Shown here: in pieces, positions 16,901 to 26,426 of the stretch | Numbering within the stretch: the first letter of the stretch is position 1 | Layout of the letters: each line of letters opens with the position of its first letter | Source: Pseudomonadota bacterium | GTDB taxonomy: Bacteria > Pseudomonadota > Gammaproteobacteria > UBA9214 | Direction of reading: 5' to 3' | Assembly (NCBI GenBank): GCA_041395565.1 | Contig: JAWLAI010000002.1 | Location: 1-64,000 of the forward strand | DNA length: 64,000 bases | Program-made: the position numbers and the translations under genes | Notes under the pieces: generated by a model | The model's database searches: none | Seen by the model: only the letters and a program-made list of their open reading frames with translations | Told to the model about the DNA's origin: nothing

Positions 16901-17304
16901 GTGGGCAGGACGGCCTTGTTATGGGTACGGGTCAGCCTCTCGATGTCCGGCCCGGGGCCGGTAGCCGGTGACGGGGCACCGCCTCGATGCGCTGATTGTT
17001 CTATGTAATTTCCTCCGGTGCACAATGTCAACAGGCGTACCGGCGGCAGCGTAGGCGCGCCGGCCACGCGCAACGCTCAAGCATGAGCATATGGGAATAT
17101 GTTCATATGTTGCTGTAATGGGGTGCGGCGGCGGTCGACGCGAGCTCAGGCGCTCGCGGCATGGCCGGGCAAGGTGGTCGAGCCTTGCGCTTGACCGCTG
17201 CAATTGTCGCGTTTGCAACGGTTATGCTAGCATCGATCATTGGCTGAAAATAACCTTCAAACCATAGCGTTCAGCCTGTAAACCATAACAAGCGAGCACG
17301 GATC
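16901..17304. promoter_or_regulatory. divergent promoter region with iterated ATATG and AAACCATA repeats
   Basis: About 400 bases between the minus-strand decarboxylase run and the plus-strand WD40 gene. Three ATATG pentamers start at 17089, 17097 and 17105, exactly 8 bases apart. AAACCATA occurs at 17259-17266 and 17280-17287, 21 bases apart (two helical turns), just before the WD40 start. Both sets look like operator-type repeats for a regulator controlling one or both divergent units. Confidence 0.45.
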
Positions 17305-19161
17305 ATGCAGACGCAAACCGCCACCCAGCACGATATCATCGACCCCTTTGTCCGGCATCGCGGACCGGTGACCTGTGTCGCCGGCATCCCCGGGCGTAAT
17401 GCCGCCGTTACCTCCGCCTACGATGGCGCCGTCGGCTATGCCGACCTCGCGGCCGGCACCCTGGAACTGATGGGTTACCATGACCATCTCGCCAACAAGA
17501 TCACCGTGAACCAGGCCGGCACCAAGGCCGCGTCCTGTTCCTCCGATTACACGATCTACATCTGGGATCTCGCCACGCGGCAGATCGAGCGGATCCTGAA
17601 GGGTCACAGTGACGATGTCGAGGATTTCGTCTTCGTCGATGACGCGCGCGGCGTGTCGGTATCGCGCGACTGGCGGATCATCGTCTGGAACCTGCGCACG
17701 GGCGCCGTCATCCATATCATCGAGGGGCACGACAAGGACGTGCTGTCGGTGGCCGTCGACAACGGCCTCATCTACACCTCGGGCGACGACATGACGCTGC
17801 GGGTCTGGGACCTCGAAACCGGCAGGCCGATGCGCATGTGGGGCCCGTTCGAGGACGAGACGGACAGCTGCGCGATCGACCCCCGGCATGGCCGTGCCAT
17901 CCTCGGCTGCGATGATGGCGTGGTGCGGGTGTTCAATATCGAAACCGGTGCGCCGGTCGCCGAGATCCCTGCGCATGCCTCGGGCATCAAGCGCGTCACG
18001 GTATCACCGACCACCGGCGACATCCTGTCGGCGGCATACGATCAGCGCATCCTGATCTGGGATGCGAACGACATGAGCCTGAAGCTGGAACTGGAATTCC
18101 GGCCCTCGATCTGGGAACGGTCGTTCAACTGGACGGCGGATGGTACACGCATCCTTGCCGGTACCTTCGACGGCACGGTGCTGGTCTGGGATGCCGCCAG
18201 CGGCAAGTGCCAGGGCGAGACCGGGGAGCGGGGCGAGGGCAACGCCTGCTTCAACGATGTCAGCGGCACCCGCGCCGGCGACATCCTGACCGTGAGCGAC
18301 GACGGCTTGCTGCGGCTGGGCCGGCTCACGCCGGGAGAGGCCAGGTGGGTGGCGGAAATCGAGCCGCGCTCCGGCCGCATCCTCGCCAATGCGATCACCA
18401 TCGATGCGGAATACGGCATGGCGGTGAGCGGCGCCCACAACCAGATCCTGCACCTGTTCGACTTCGACGGCAGGACCCTCGCGAATGAGATCGAGGTGCC
18501 GCTCGGGGAAGGGCCCATCAACTGCGTGCGCATCGCCCATCATGCCGGTCACGAGCGGGAGTGTTTCGTTGCCTGTTACAGCGGCGCCATCGTGCGGGTC
18601 AGCCGGGACGGCAGGATCCTGGGCAAGTTCGCCGGCAACGACGGCGCGGTCAAGGCCTTGCGCCTGCACCCGACCCGGCGCATCGGTGTCAGTTGCAGTG
18701 CCGACAACACCCTGCATTCGTGGGACTTCGACGGCAACCGCCTGCATACCTTCCTCGGGCATATGGCGATTGTCGACGATGTCGATATCGACCCCAGCGG
18801 CAGCATGATCGCCAGCGTGTCGCGCGATTTCACGATGAAGGTCTATCGCCTCGACGACGGCAGCATGGTGGGCTCCTACTCGCTCGGCCGGCGTTCGCCG
18901 AAGGCGGTGTGCTTCGTGGACCCGGAAACGGTCATCGTGACCAACTACTGGGGCTCGCTGCTGCGCTTCGAGATCGGCAGCGGCGCAAGCCTGGTACAGC
19001 ACATCGCCAAGAACGGTATCAGCGCGCTGGCGCGCTGCGGCGAGCATCTGGTGGCATCATCCTACGATGGTGCGCTGTATCTCGTGGACCCGACGACGCT
19101 CGAGCCGGTGAACACGTTGCGCAGCATGACCCAGCGCCTCATGCCGAGCGCCCTGATCTGA
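17305..19161 (+). CDS. WD40-repeat double beta-propeller protein
   Basis: 618 residues with at least a dozen WD-like repeats, for example DYTIYIWDLATRQIERIL, DWRIIVWNLRTGAVIHII and DMTLRVWDLETGRPM. Lengths of about 40 residues fit two propellers, joined around residue 300. No signal peptide, enzyme domain or kinase fusion is present, so it is likely a cytoplasmic scaffold. It leads a plus-strand set with a sulfotransferase (45 bases on) and a methyltransferase. The second half is less regular. Stand-alone bacterial WD40 proteins are uncommon in glycan loci, and its partner is unknown. Confidence 0.85.
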   Translation: MQTQTATQHDIIDPFVRHRGPVTCVAGIPGRNAAVTSAYDGAVGYADLAAGTLELMGYHDHLANKITVNQAGTKAASCSSDYTIYIWDLATRQIERILKGHSDDVEDFVFVDDARGVSVSRDWRIIVWNLRTGAVIHIIEGHDKDVLSVAVDNGLIYTSGDDMTLRVWDLETGRPMRMWGPFEDETDSCAIDPRHGRAILGCDDGVVRVFNIETGAPVAEIPAHASGIKRVTVSPTTGDILSAAYDQRILIWDANDMSLKLELEFRPSIWERSFNWTADGTRILAGTFDGTVLVWDAASGKCQGETGERGEGNACFNDVSGTRAGDILTVSDDGLLRLGRLTPGEARWVAEIEPRSGRILANAITIDAEYGMAVSGAHNQILHLFDFDGRTLANEIEVPLGEGPINCVRIAHHAGHERECFVACYSGAIVRVSRDGRILGKFAGNDGAVKALRLHPTRRIGVSCSADNTLHSWDFDGNRLHTFLGHMAIVDDVDIDPSGSMIASVSRDFTMKVYRLDDGSMVGSYSLGRRSPKAVCFVDPETVIVTNYWGSLLRFEIGSGASLVQHIAKNGISALARCGEHLVASSYDGALYLVDPTTLEPVNTLRSMTQRLMPSALI

Positions 19162-19206
19162 GCCGGAGCCGGGCGCAGGTGATGCGACGGGGCACTGCGT
19201 TGGTCC

Positions 19207-19950
19207 ATGTCTCAGTTGACGCGGTTCATCATACTGGCTGCACCCCGTACGGGTAGCAACCTGCTGTGCACGCTGCTCAATTCCCACCCGGATGTGCTGT
19301 GTCACCATGAACTGTTCAACCCGCGCGGGATCTATTACGCGCTCGACCATCGTGACGGTTCGCTGGATTTCGGCAGCCTGGAGACGCGCGACCGGGAACC
19401 GGACGCGTTCCTGCAGCGCGTGTGGACACACCCCTTGGGCGCAGCCTGCGTGGGGTTCAAGATGACGCGGGGCCAGGATGCCGCCATCATGCAGGAGATG
19501 ACCGGTGACAGCGGCGTCCTGAAGATAGTCCTGCACCGCAGGAACCGGCTCAAGACCTACGTCTCCGAGCAGCTTGCGCGGCGCTCGGATACCTGGGAGG
19601 TCTATGCGCCGGAGCAACGCGCGACCGGGGTGCCGCGGCTGCAGATCGATGCGGATGCGTTCCGTGCCCATGTGGCGGACAACGACCGCTTCTACCGCGA
19701 CCTCAGGCACGTCCTGACGTCCGGGCGGCAACCCTGGATCGAAACCGCCTACGAGGCGCTGTTCTCCGCAGCCGAGCAGCGCCGCCTGCTGGAGTTCCTG
19801 GGCGTCGAGGCGAGCGGGGCGGCGCTGGTCGAGGCCAGCATCAAACAAAATGACAGCGATCTGCGCAGCCATATCGCGAATTTCGAGGAACTGGAGTCGG
19901 CGCTGGCCGGCAGCGAATACCTGGCACAGCTGCACGACCGCAGGCACTAG
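19207..19950 (+). CDS. sulfotransferase (Stf0-like)
   Basis: 247 residues. The 5'-phosphosulfate loop is FIILAAPRTGSNLLCTLLNS at residues 7-26, and the second nucleotide region is KIVLHRRNRLKTYVSEQLAR near residue 105, where an Arg and Ser contact the 3'-phosphate. It would transfer sulfuryl from PAPS to a hydroxyl on a sugar or lipid in the cytoplasm. It lies 45 bases after the WD40 gene and 44 bases before a methyltransferase, so it belongs to the same operon. No PAPS synthesis genes are in the window. Acceptor unknown. Confidence 0.85.
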   Translation: MSQLTRFIILAAPRTGSNLLCTLLNSHPDVLCHHELFNPRGIYYALDHRDGSLDFGSLETRDREPDAFLQRVWTHPLGAACVGFKMTRGQDAAIMQEMTGDSGVLKIVLHRRNRLKTYVSEQLARRSDTWEVYAPEQRATGVPRLQIDADAFRAHVADNDRFYRDLRHVLTSGRQPWIETAYEALFSAAEQRRLLEFLGVEASGAALVEASIKQNDSDLRSHIANFEELESALAGSEYLAQLHDRRH

Positions 19951-19994
19951 CCGTCGGTCCGGTTGCGACCTGGAGAGATAACACGGGAAACCCT

Positions 19995-20717
19995 ATGTCT
20001 GTGACTACACTGCTCAACAAGAATTTCATCACCGCGATGCTGACGGCCGACGATCCCTGGTGTTCTAGCCACGGTTCGGACGACGGCGCCGAGGATCTCA
20101 GCGCCGGCATGCTCTACTACGCGCTCGCCTATGCCACTCGGGCACGGACCTGTGTCTGCCTCGGTTCCGGCGGCGGCTTCGTGCCGCGACTCATGCGCCA
20201 GGCGCAGCGCGACCTGGACATCCCGGGATCGCGCACCTATCTGGTGGACGGGGCGCAACAGGTTTCCAGCGAGCGCAAGGCCGTATGGGGCTCGCCCTAC
20301 TGGCTCGAGGAGAACTCGACCTTCCGCAGGAACTACCCCGAGATCGAGCTCGTGCTGAAGCTGACCGAGAATGCCTTCAACGAGGTCTTCGTGCCCGGGG
20401 ACATCCGCATCGACTACCTGCACATCGACGCGGACCATCATTACGACGGCGCCAAGCGCGACTGGGACCTGTACCGCACCCTGGTGCCGGACAACGGCGT
20501 GATCACGCTGCACGACACGACCAACTACCGCGATCCCTGCGGCGTGCCGCAGCTGGTGGACGAGATCCGGGCCAGCGGCGAATACGACATCGTCAACTTC
20601 CCACTCGCCTATGGCACGGCCATCGCACGCAAGATCCTCAGCGTCGAGCAAAACATCGCGGCATCGAAGGCGAGCCGCACCACCGCCCCGGGCCCGGCGC
20701 GCAAGCAGCGCGCCTGA
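19995..20717 (+). CDS. class I SAM methyltransferase (Methyltransf_24-like)
   Basis: 240 residues. The glycine-rich motif is TCVCLGSGGGFVPRLMR near residue 55. The pair IDYLHIDADHHYDGAKRDW and GVITLHDTT is typical of the Methyltransf_24/cephalosporin-hydroxylase-like group, in which the Asp and His residues can bind a metal for O-methylation. It is soluble, with a short basic tail. It is third in the WD40/sulfotransferase run, so methylation and sulfation may act on the same product. Confidence 0.8.
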   Translation: MSVTTLLNKNFITAMLTADDPWCSSHGSDDGAEDLSAGMLYYALAYATRARTCVCLGSGGGFVPRLMRQAQRDLDIPGSRTYLVDGAQQVSSERKAVWGSPYWLEENSTFRRNYPEIELVLKLTENAFNEVFVPGDIRIDYLHIDADHHYDGAKRDWDLYRTLVPDNGVITLHDTTNYRDPCGVPQLVDEIRASGEYDIVNFPLAYGTAIARKILSVEQNIAASKASRTTAPGPARKQRA

Positions 20718-20786
20718 TTCCGGGCACGTGTGCACGGGCGTGTCCCGGTCCGGCCCCGCGCGACCCGTTGACGGCGCGGCACTGGC

Positions 20787-21350
20787 GTGAGCGGCGCCGC
20801 GCAACCGCTCGGCGCGTTGCTCGCGGCGCAGCGTATCCTGGTGCTCGGCCCCTGCGGATCGGGCAAGACGCGTCTGACCCGGGAGCTCAGCGCTATCCTC
20901 GGGCTGCCCGCGGTACATCTTGACGCCCGTTTCTGGCATCCCGGCTGGATCCCGACTCCGCAACCGGAATGGCGCCGGACGGTCGCTGCGCTGGTCCGCG
21001 AACCGCGCTGGATCATGGACGGGACCTACGAATCCACCCTCGATCTGCGGCTGCCGGCGGCCGAGGCCCTTGTCATGCTCGACCGGCCACGCTGGTCCTG
21101 CCTGTGGGGGGTGCTGCGCAGGAGCCTGGTCTACCGGAACCGGCCGCGGCCCGACGCCCCGGCCGGACAACCCATCGACCGCGCCTATCTGCGCTACATC
21201 TGGCGCTACCCGGCGCAGACGGAAACGCTGGTGCGCGCGCTGATCGCGAGGCATGCGCCGCGCATGCCCATCGTGCAGCTCGCCGATCGCGCGGGTGTCG
21301 AGCAGCTGCTGGCCGGACTGCGCACGCACAGGCGCGTTCGCCCGGCCTGA
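20787..21350 (+). CDS. P-loop kinase-like protein (adenylate-kinase-like, FlaR/topology-modulation group)
   Basis: 187 residues starting at GTG 20787. Walker A is ILVLGPCGSGKTRLTREL at residues 16-33. HLDARFWHPGWIPTP and WIMDGTYESTLDLRL are hallmarks of the small P-loop family often named DNA topology modulation protein or adenylate-kinase-like FlaR. VMLDRPRWSCLWGVLRR forms the Walker B and lid region. It follows the methyltransferase by about 70 bases on the same strand. The natural substrate of this family is not established, and the topology label is historical. Confidence 0.75.
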   Translation: MSGAAQPLGALLAAQRILVLGPCGSGKTRLTRELSAILGLPAVHLDARFWHPGWIPTPQPEWRRTVAALVREPRWIMDGTYESTLDLRLPAAEALVMLDRPRWSCLWGVLRRSLVYRNRPRPDAPAGQPIDRAYLRYIWRYPAQTETLVRALIARHAPRMPIVQLADRAGVEQLLAGLRTHRRVRPA

Positions 21351-21413
21351 CGCCGCCGTAGCTGACAGCGCAGGCCGGTCGCGGCCCGTACCGCCGGCGG
21401 CGCCGCGCCGGGT

Positions 21414-22277
21414 CTAGAAAATCAGATGGGCGGCCGCCAGACAGCGCTGCTTCAGGTCCGTGTCGTCGAGCCGGGACAGCAGGCTGTAGAAACTCCAGGG
21501 ATACTTGAAGACATGTCCCAGCGAGGACAGGACGTTCCTGCGCTGCGCCCAATAGGCGTGATCCAGCGGCGTGAGCGTGGCGGGCGGATGGTCGGGGATG
21601 CGCCGGTCCGTCGGGCGGGGTCCGCGCCGCAGGGTGTGGATGTACATGCGATAGGCGCGGTGCGCCGTGGCGGCGAGGTCCGGGTAACCGAGCCGGGACA
21701 GTTCGCAGACGGCGTGACCGACGGTCAGCAGGTGCCCGGGCCAGCCGTTGCCGTAACCGCTGTAGCTTGCCAGTGCGCTCAGGAATTCGGCGCAGATGAA
21801 CCGGATCAGCGCGGGTTCGTCGCTGACATCGGGGATCCCGTCGGCTGCCAGCGGGACGTTCTGCGTCGTGTCGAAGCTGTCGATCAGCCGGCAGATGCCA
21901 TGCACGCGATAGGGTGTCACGGTTTCCGGGTACTGCCGGAAGACCTTCAGCGCCGCCATGCCGAAGATGATGTTATGGCCGACCTCGCGCAGATCACCCA
22001 CGCTGCCGGCGAGGGTGCGGAGCAGTTCCTGCAACCGGGCGCTGTCCGCCGCTTCTTCCGGGGCCGGCCGGAACACCGGCTCGGGCCGCAGCTCCCGGTC
22101 GATATGCTCCCGGACGCGCGCCTGGACGGCGCTGTCCAGTGCGTTTTCCCGGCTCAGGTAACAGGCGGCGATGATGGAGGTCGCGAGGTGACCGTCACGG
22201 AAATGCTGTTTTCCGTGCGCGTGACTCAGGCCATCCAGGCCCAGCAACAGGTAACTGCGGTCCAGCAAGGTGATCAC
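21414..22277 (-). CDS. helical protein of unknown function
   Basis: 287 residues, mostly alpha-helical with regularly spaced His, Trp and Tyr residues (for example HAHGKQHFRDGHLATSII and YSGYGNGWPGHLLTVGHAV). No signal peptide or clear membrane segment is present. The pattern of paired helices is reminiscent of an alpha/alpha-barrel, but I recognise no catalytic motif. It is a single gene, convergent with the P-loop gene. Codon use and composition match neighbouring genes, so I take it as real. Function cannot be assigned. Confidence 0.6.
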   Translation of the reverse strand: MITLLDRSYLLLGLDGLSHAHGKQHFRDGHLATSIIAACYLSRENALDSAVQARVREHIDRELRPEPVFRPAPEEAADSARLQELLRTLAGSVGDLREVGHNIIFGMAALKVFRQYPETVTPYRVHGICRLIDSFDTTQNVPLAADGIPDVSDEPALIRFICAEFLSALASYSGYGNGWPGHLLTVGHAVCELSRLGYPDLAATAHRAYRMYIHTLRRGPRPTDRRIPDHPPATLTPLDHAYWAQRRNVLSSLGHVFKYPWSFYSLLSRLDDTDLKQRCLAAAHLIF

Positions 22278-22723
22278 CCGGGCGTGCGATGCGTGCTGCG
22301 AGCATGCGGGGGGGGACGCGAAAAATCAACCGCGCCGGCGTGTGACTGGCCGCTACCACCCGCCATTGCGGCTGCCCGGGCGCTTTGCTCCGCTGCCGGC
22401 GCGACGTAGACTTGGTTGCGATACCACACGCGCGTCGCGCAGGGCAACCGCCGTGATGCCGGGTCTTTCCACCCACCGCGGCGCTTCGTCACCGGGAGCA
22501 GACTGAGGGCAAGTTCAGACGCAGCGGCAGGTACCGGGCAGGTGTCCAGGCCGCACTGTGCGGCCTGCTGCTGATTACCCTGCCGCTACAGGCGGGGACA
22601 GACGCCGTCACCGGCGCGGCGCAGCACCGGTCGCCGGTTGCCCGCGCGGCGGGGGACGACACCGACGCCACCTGGCTGGATGCGGCCCGGCGCCAGATCG
22701 TCCTGCGCGAGTACGAGGCGGGG

Positions 22724-24187
22724 ATGAGCGCGCAGGGCCTGCAGGCACCCAGCCGCCGGCACGGATTCCGTACCTATTTCGAGCCGGCCGGCATCCGGGT
22801 GACGGACCGCATCGACCCGGACGCGGCGCCGTTGTTCACCCTGCGACTCGCGCGCATCGGCCGGCCGGGTGCCTTGGCCGCCGTCGCTCCCGGGCGCGTT
22901 GCCAGCCAGGGCGCCCGGGTCGAGATCGAGCGTGATGCGGTGCGCGAATGGTACACGAACAGCCCCGCCGGCCTCGAACAGGGCTTTTCACTCGCCGCGC
23001 GCCGTGCGGGTGCCGGGCCGCTGTTGCTCGAACTCGCACTCGAGGGTGCCGCCGCCGTACGCCAGGGCGATGCCGTGCGTATCACCACGACGACGGGGCG
23101 CACGCTGAGCTACGGCCGGCTGCAGGCGTTCGATGCACGGGGCGCCGGGCTGCAAGCCGAGCTGCGGGTGTCGTCCCCGCACCGCCTGCAGCTGCGCGTT
23201 GACGATCGCGCTGCCGTCTATCCCATCAGCGTCGATCCGTTGCTGACGGCGACGGCCGAGACGCTGCTGGAGTCGGATCAGGCGTATGCACTGTTCGGCT
23301 TTTCCGTCGCCGCCGCGGGCGATGTCAACGGCGACGGCTACGACGACGTCATCGTCGGAGCGCATACCTTCGATACCGGCGCGGCCGATGCGGGCGTCGC
23401 CGGCGTGTTCCTGGGCAGCCGCAACGGTGTCGGCGACGCCAGCATCGCCACCGCCCATGCCCGCATTACGGGGGATCAGGTCGAGGCCTGGCTGGGATGC
23501 AGCGTGAGCGGTGCCGGTGACGTCAACGGCGACGGCTACGATGACGTCATCGTCGGTGCGCGGCGTTACGACGTCGGCGACTGGACCGATGCCGGGGCTG
23601 CCTTTGTCTTTCTGGGCAGCCCGGCAGGTTTGAGCGACGGGTCGCCAGAGTCGGCCCAGACCCGGCTGCTCGGTGACCAGGACGGCGGCTGGCTGGGCTA
23701 CGCGGTGGACGCTGTCGGCGATATCAACGGCGACGGCTATGGTGACGTCATCGTGGGAGCTGGACGCTACGACACGGCCAGGGAGGACGATGGCGCGGCG
23801 TTCCTGTTCGCGGGTAGCGCCGGGGGTATCGCGGATGCCGGTCCGGCCAGCGCCTATGCCCGGTTCGAGAGCGGTCAGGCGCGTGCCTATTTCGGCTCCG
23901 CCGTGGCCGGTGCCGGCGACGTCGATGGCGACGGGGTCGGGGACTTCATCGTCGGTGCCTACCAGTATGACTGCGGTCAGACCAATGAAGGCGCCGCATT
24001 CGTCATCCCGGGTGGCCGCCTCGCGCCGGCGGATAGCGGGGGGCAGGCCGTGGCGGCGCTGGGCGAGCGCTGCGGTTCCGCGGCCGTGGAACTCCCGTTC
24101 CGCAAGCGCACCGCCGCGCTGGTGCTGCTGGCGGGGGTCGTGGTGTTGCTCGGCCTGCGTTACCTGCGCCGGCGCACAACCGGATGA
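22724..24187 (+). CDS. FG-GAP (integrin-alpha-like) repeat protein with C-terminal TM anchor
   Basis: At least 487 residues. Four FG-GAP blades each carry a calcium loop (AGDVNGDGYDDVIVG near residue 203, then GDVNGDGYDDVIVG, GDINGDGYGDVIVG and GDVDGDGVGDFIVG), spaced about 66 residues and near-identical at DNA level. A membrane anchor (ALVLLAGVVVLLGLRYL) and Arg tail close the protein. ATG 22724 is the first start codon in frame. However, the frame stays open upstream to 22457 and encodes a credible signal peptide (AALCGLLLITLPLQAG, about 22550-22600) with no ATG, GTG or TTG before it. The true start is therefore unclear. It is likely a surface adhesion or carbohydrate-binding protein. Confidence 0.75.
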   Translation: MSAQGLQAPSRRHGFRTYFEPAGIRVTDRIDPDAAPLFTLRLARIGRPGALAAVAPGRVASQGARVEIERDAVREWYTNSPAGLEQGFSLAARRAGAGPLLLELALEGAAAVRQGDAVRITTTTGRTLSYGRLQAFDARGAGLQAELRVSSPHRLQLRVDDRAAVYPISVDPLLTATAETLLESDQAYALFGFSVAAAGDVNGDGYDDVIVGAHTFDTGAADAGVAGVFLGSRNGVGDASIATAHARITGDQVEAWLGCSVSGAGDVNGDGYDDVIVGARRYDVGDWTDAGAAFVFLGSPAGLSDGSPESAQTRLLGDQDGGWLGYAVDAVGDINGDGYGDVIVGAGRYDTAREDDGAAFLFAGSAGGIADAGPASAYARFESGQARAYFGSAVAGAGDVDGDGVGDFIVGAYQYDCGQTNEGAAFVIPGGRLAPADSGGQAVAALGERCGSAAVELPFRKRTAALVLLAGVVVLLGLRYLRRRTTG

Positions 24188-24253
24188 AAGCGCGCAGCGT
24201 CTGCGTAACGGCTAAGCCGCTGGCGCTGAGGTACGCCTGTACATTGTGCAGCG

Positions 24254-26175
24254 CTAGCGACCGCCGCTAGCAGCCGTGCCGGCGCGTCCGGCGGGGGCGG
24301 GCATGGCCGGATCGGCAGGCACGGAATCGCACGCGTCGCCCGTACCGTCAGCATCCGTATCCCGCTGGCTGCTGACGTAGTCGCCGGGCGGCAGCGGGCC
24401 GTTCGCGACCAGCGGGCAGTTGTCCCGGAAATCCGGGATCCCGTCGGCATCCGTATCGACCGGGTACAGGTCGGGGATACGTTCGCTGCGGTAGATCTGC
24501 AGCCGGGCGTGCGGCGCCGGCTCGTAGACCAGCAGTTCGAACACGGGTTGGGCGGGGGTCGTGTGCGTGACCTCGACGATCCGCGTGGATACCTCGCCCA
24601 GCCCCTGCTCGGCATTGGGGATGCCGCCGGTAAAGCTGGTGCCGCCGAATGTGATCAGGACGTTACCGGTCTGCGGCAACTGGTTCGCATCGCCGATATG
24701 GCCGGCATACATGGGGGCAGCGATGTGCTGGCCGTATTCCCAGACTTGCCGCACTTCCATGCGCTGTTCATCGACCGCGAATTCCACCGCCCGGCTGTAG
24801 TTTTTGCGGTCCGGTACCTTGGGGTTGCCATCAAAGGGGCTGGCGCGGTTGTTGCCATTATCGAAAACCAGGATCGTGCCTGCGGAGGTAACCATCGGTG
24901 CATGCTGGTGATACTGCCATTCGAAGGGTTCCCCGACCGGCGTGAGCAGGTAGGGAAGGAAAGCGGACGACCAGTTGGCATGCGGGCCCAGGATCCATTG
25001 CAGCGCACCCGTCGCGCGGGAAAACTTGACCAGGGCATCCTGGTGCCGGAGCGAGATGATGACTGAGTCATCGCGTGAATCTTCGATCACGGAATTCCCA
25101 TGCACCCAATCGTAGCCAAGCGCACGTTTGGTGAGCGAGTGATAGCCGATCCGGGTCGTATCGAGCATTGCAGCCAACGGCCAGTGATGCAGCAGTTTGC
25201 CGTCGCCATCGAATTCCACGATCGGGTTGTCTTCCACCGCGGCCGTGGCACGGGGCGCCTGCGGGTCGCTGTCGGAGGTGGGGAAGTTCTGCAGGGTCGC
25301 CTGCTCGATGGTGATACTCAGGAAGTGCCCGTCCGGGGTCGGATACATGTCGTGCGTGAGTTCGGTTCCCGGATCCTGCAGGGTAACGCGCCGGATCTCG
25401 TTGCCCAGCATGTCGACATTCACGACGTCCTCACCCTTGCGGTACAGGAGGGAGCCGTTCCCCAGTTGATAGTTATTGATTTCGCCCAAGGTCGAATACC
25501 AGACCACCTCGCCGCCGGCATCGACGATGACGGTGTAGGCTGTGGTGCTGCAGGTGCCCCAGCCCAGCAGATCGCCCGCCGCCCAGCACAGCCAATGCGA
25601 CAGGGTTTCGTTCAGCACGGTGGCGCCCGGGACCAGGGTGACATCCCGGTCGCCACCGATGCGGATGAAGCGCCCCGTCATGGTGTAACCCGGCTCCATC
25701 AGTGCGGGCGTGCTGGTCACCAGCCGCAGGCGTGGAAAGTCGGCGGGTAATGGGGCTGTGCTCACCTGCAGTGTCGGCTCCAGCACCTGCTTCCGGCCGG
25801 CCGTATCGGTGAGTGTGACCGTGAGCGCGTAGTCGGTACCCGGCTTGAGGCCGAGTACCGGGAGCGCGAATCCCGTACGGTAGTCAGCGAATTCGAGGGT
25901 GCGGCTGGTGCCGGCGCCGCTGATTGCGAGCGTGACCCGTGCCGGCTGGTCCGTGGCAAGCTCGAGGAGCGCTGCCAGCGGCGTGAGTCCGTTGGGGTCC
26001 AGCGTGAGGTCCGGGCCGGCAGTGACCGTGACAGCCCGGCCAGCAGCGCCGTGCAGCAACAGCAGCAAGGCGGCGGCAACGCGGAATGTATCGAGTCTGT
26101 TGCGCAGCCTGCAGGCAGGCTGCCGACTCGCTGCGGCATGCGCTGGCGTGCTGTCTGGCTGTGTGCGGACGAACA
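24254..26175 (-). CDS. arylsulfate sulfotransferase (ASST), periplasmic
   Basis: 640 residues. ATG 26175 is chosen because AGGAAG precedes it by 8-9 bases and a signal peptide follows, rejecting a longer frame. An Ig-like N-terminal domain is followed by the six-bladed ASST propeller with conserved pieces DWVHGNSVIED, SLRHQDALVKFSR, WQYHQHAPMV and VFDNGNNR; the His residues belong to the PAPS-independent transfer centre. The C terminus has thrombospondin-3-like Ca loops (DTDADGIPDFRDNCP and DTDADGTGDACD). It moves sulfate between phenolic compounds in the periplasm. It is convergent with the FG-GAP gene. No dedicated DsbL/DsbI pair is visible. Confidence 0.85.
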
Positions 26176-26426
26176 TGTGGCGGGCTTCCTGCTTGCGGAC
26201 GATATGCGGGCGGCTGCCAAGGCAGGCGGCGAGTATAGACCGCGGGTCTGATTGCCGGTAAGGCCGGTCGCCGGGGGCTCCGGCATGCGCGCGGTGGCCA
26301 GCTGCGCGCTGAGCGCTCAGCCAGTCGCTGCGTGCCGGCGCTGCAGCGCTGTTGCTGGCGCACGTGTGCGTATCGCGGCGGGCAGGACGGTGCAGATCGA
26401 GCCGTCGGTGCTGCCGTTCAGCTGTG

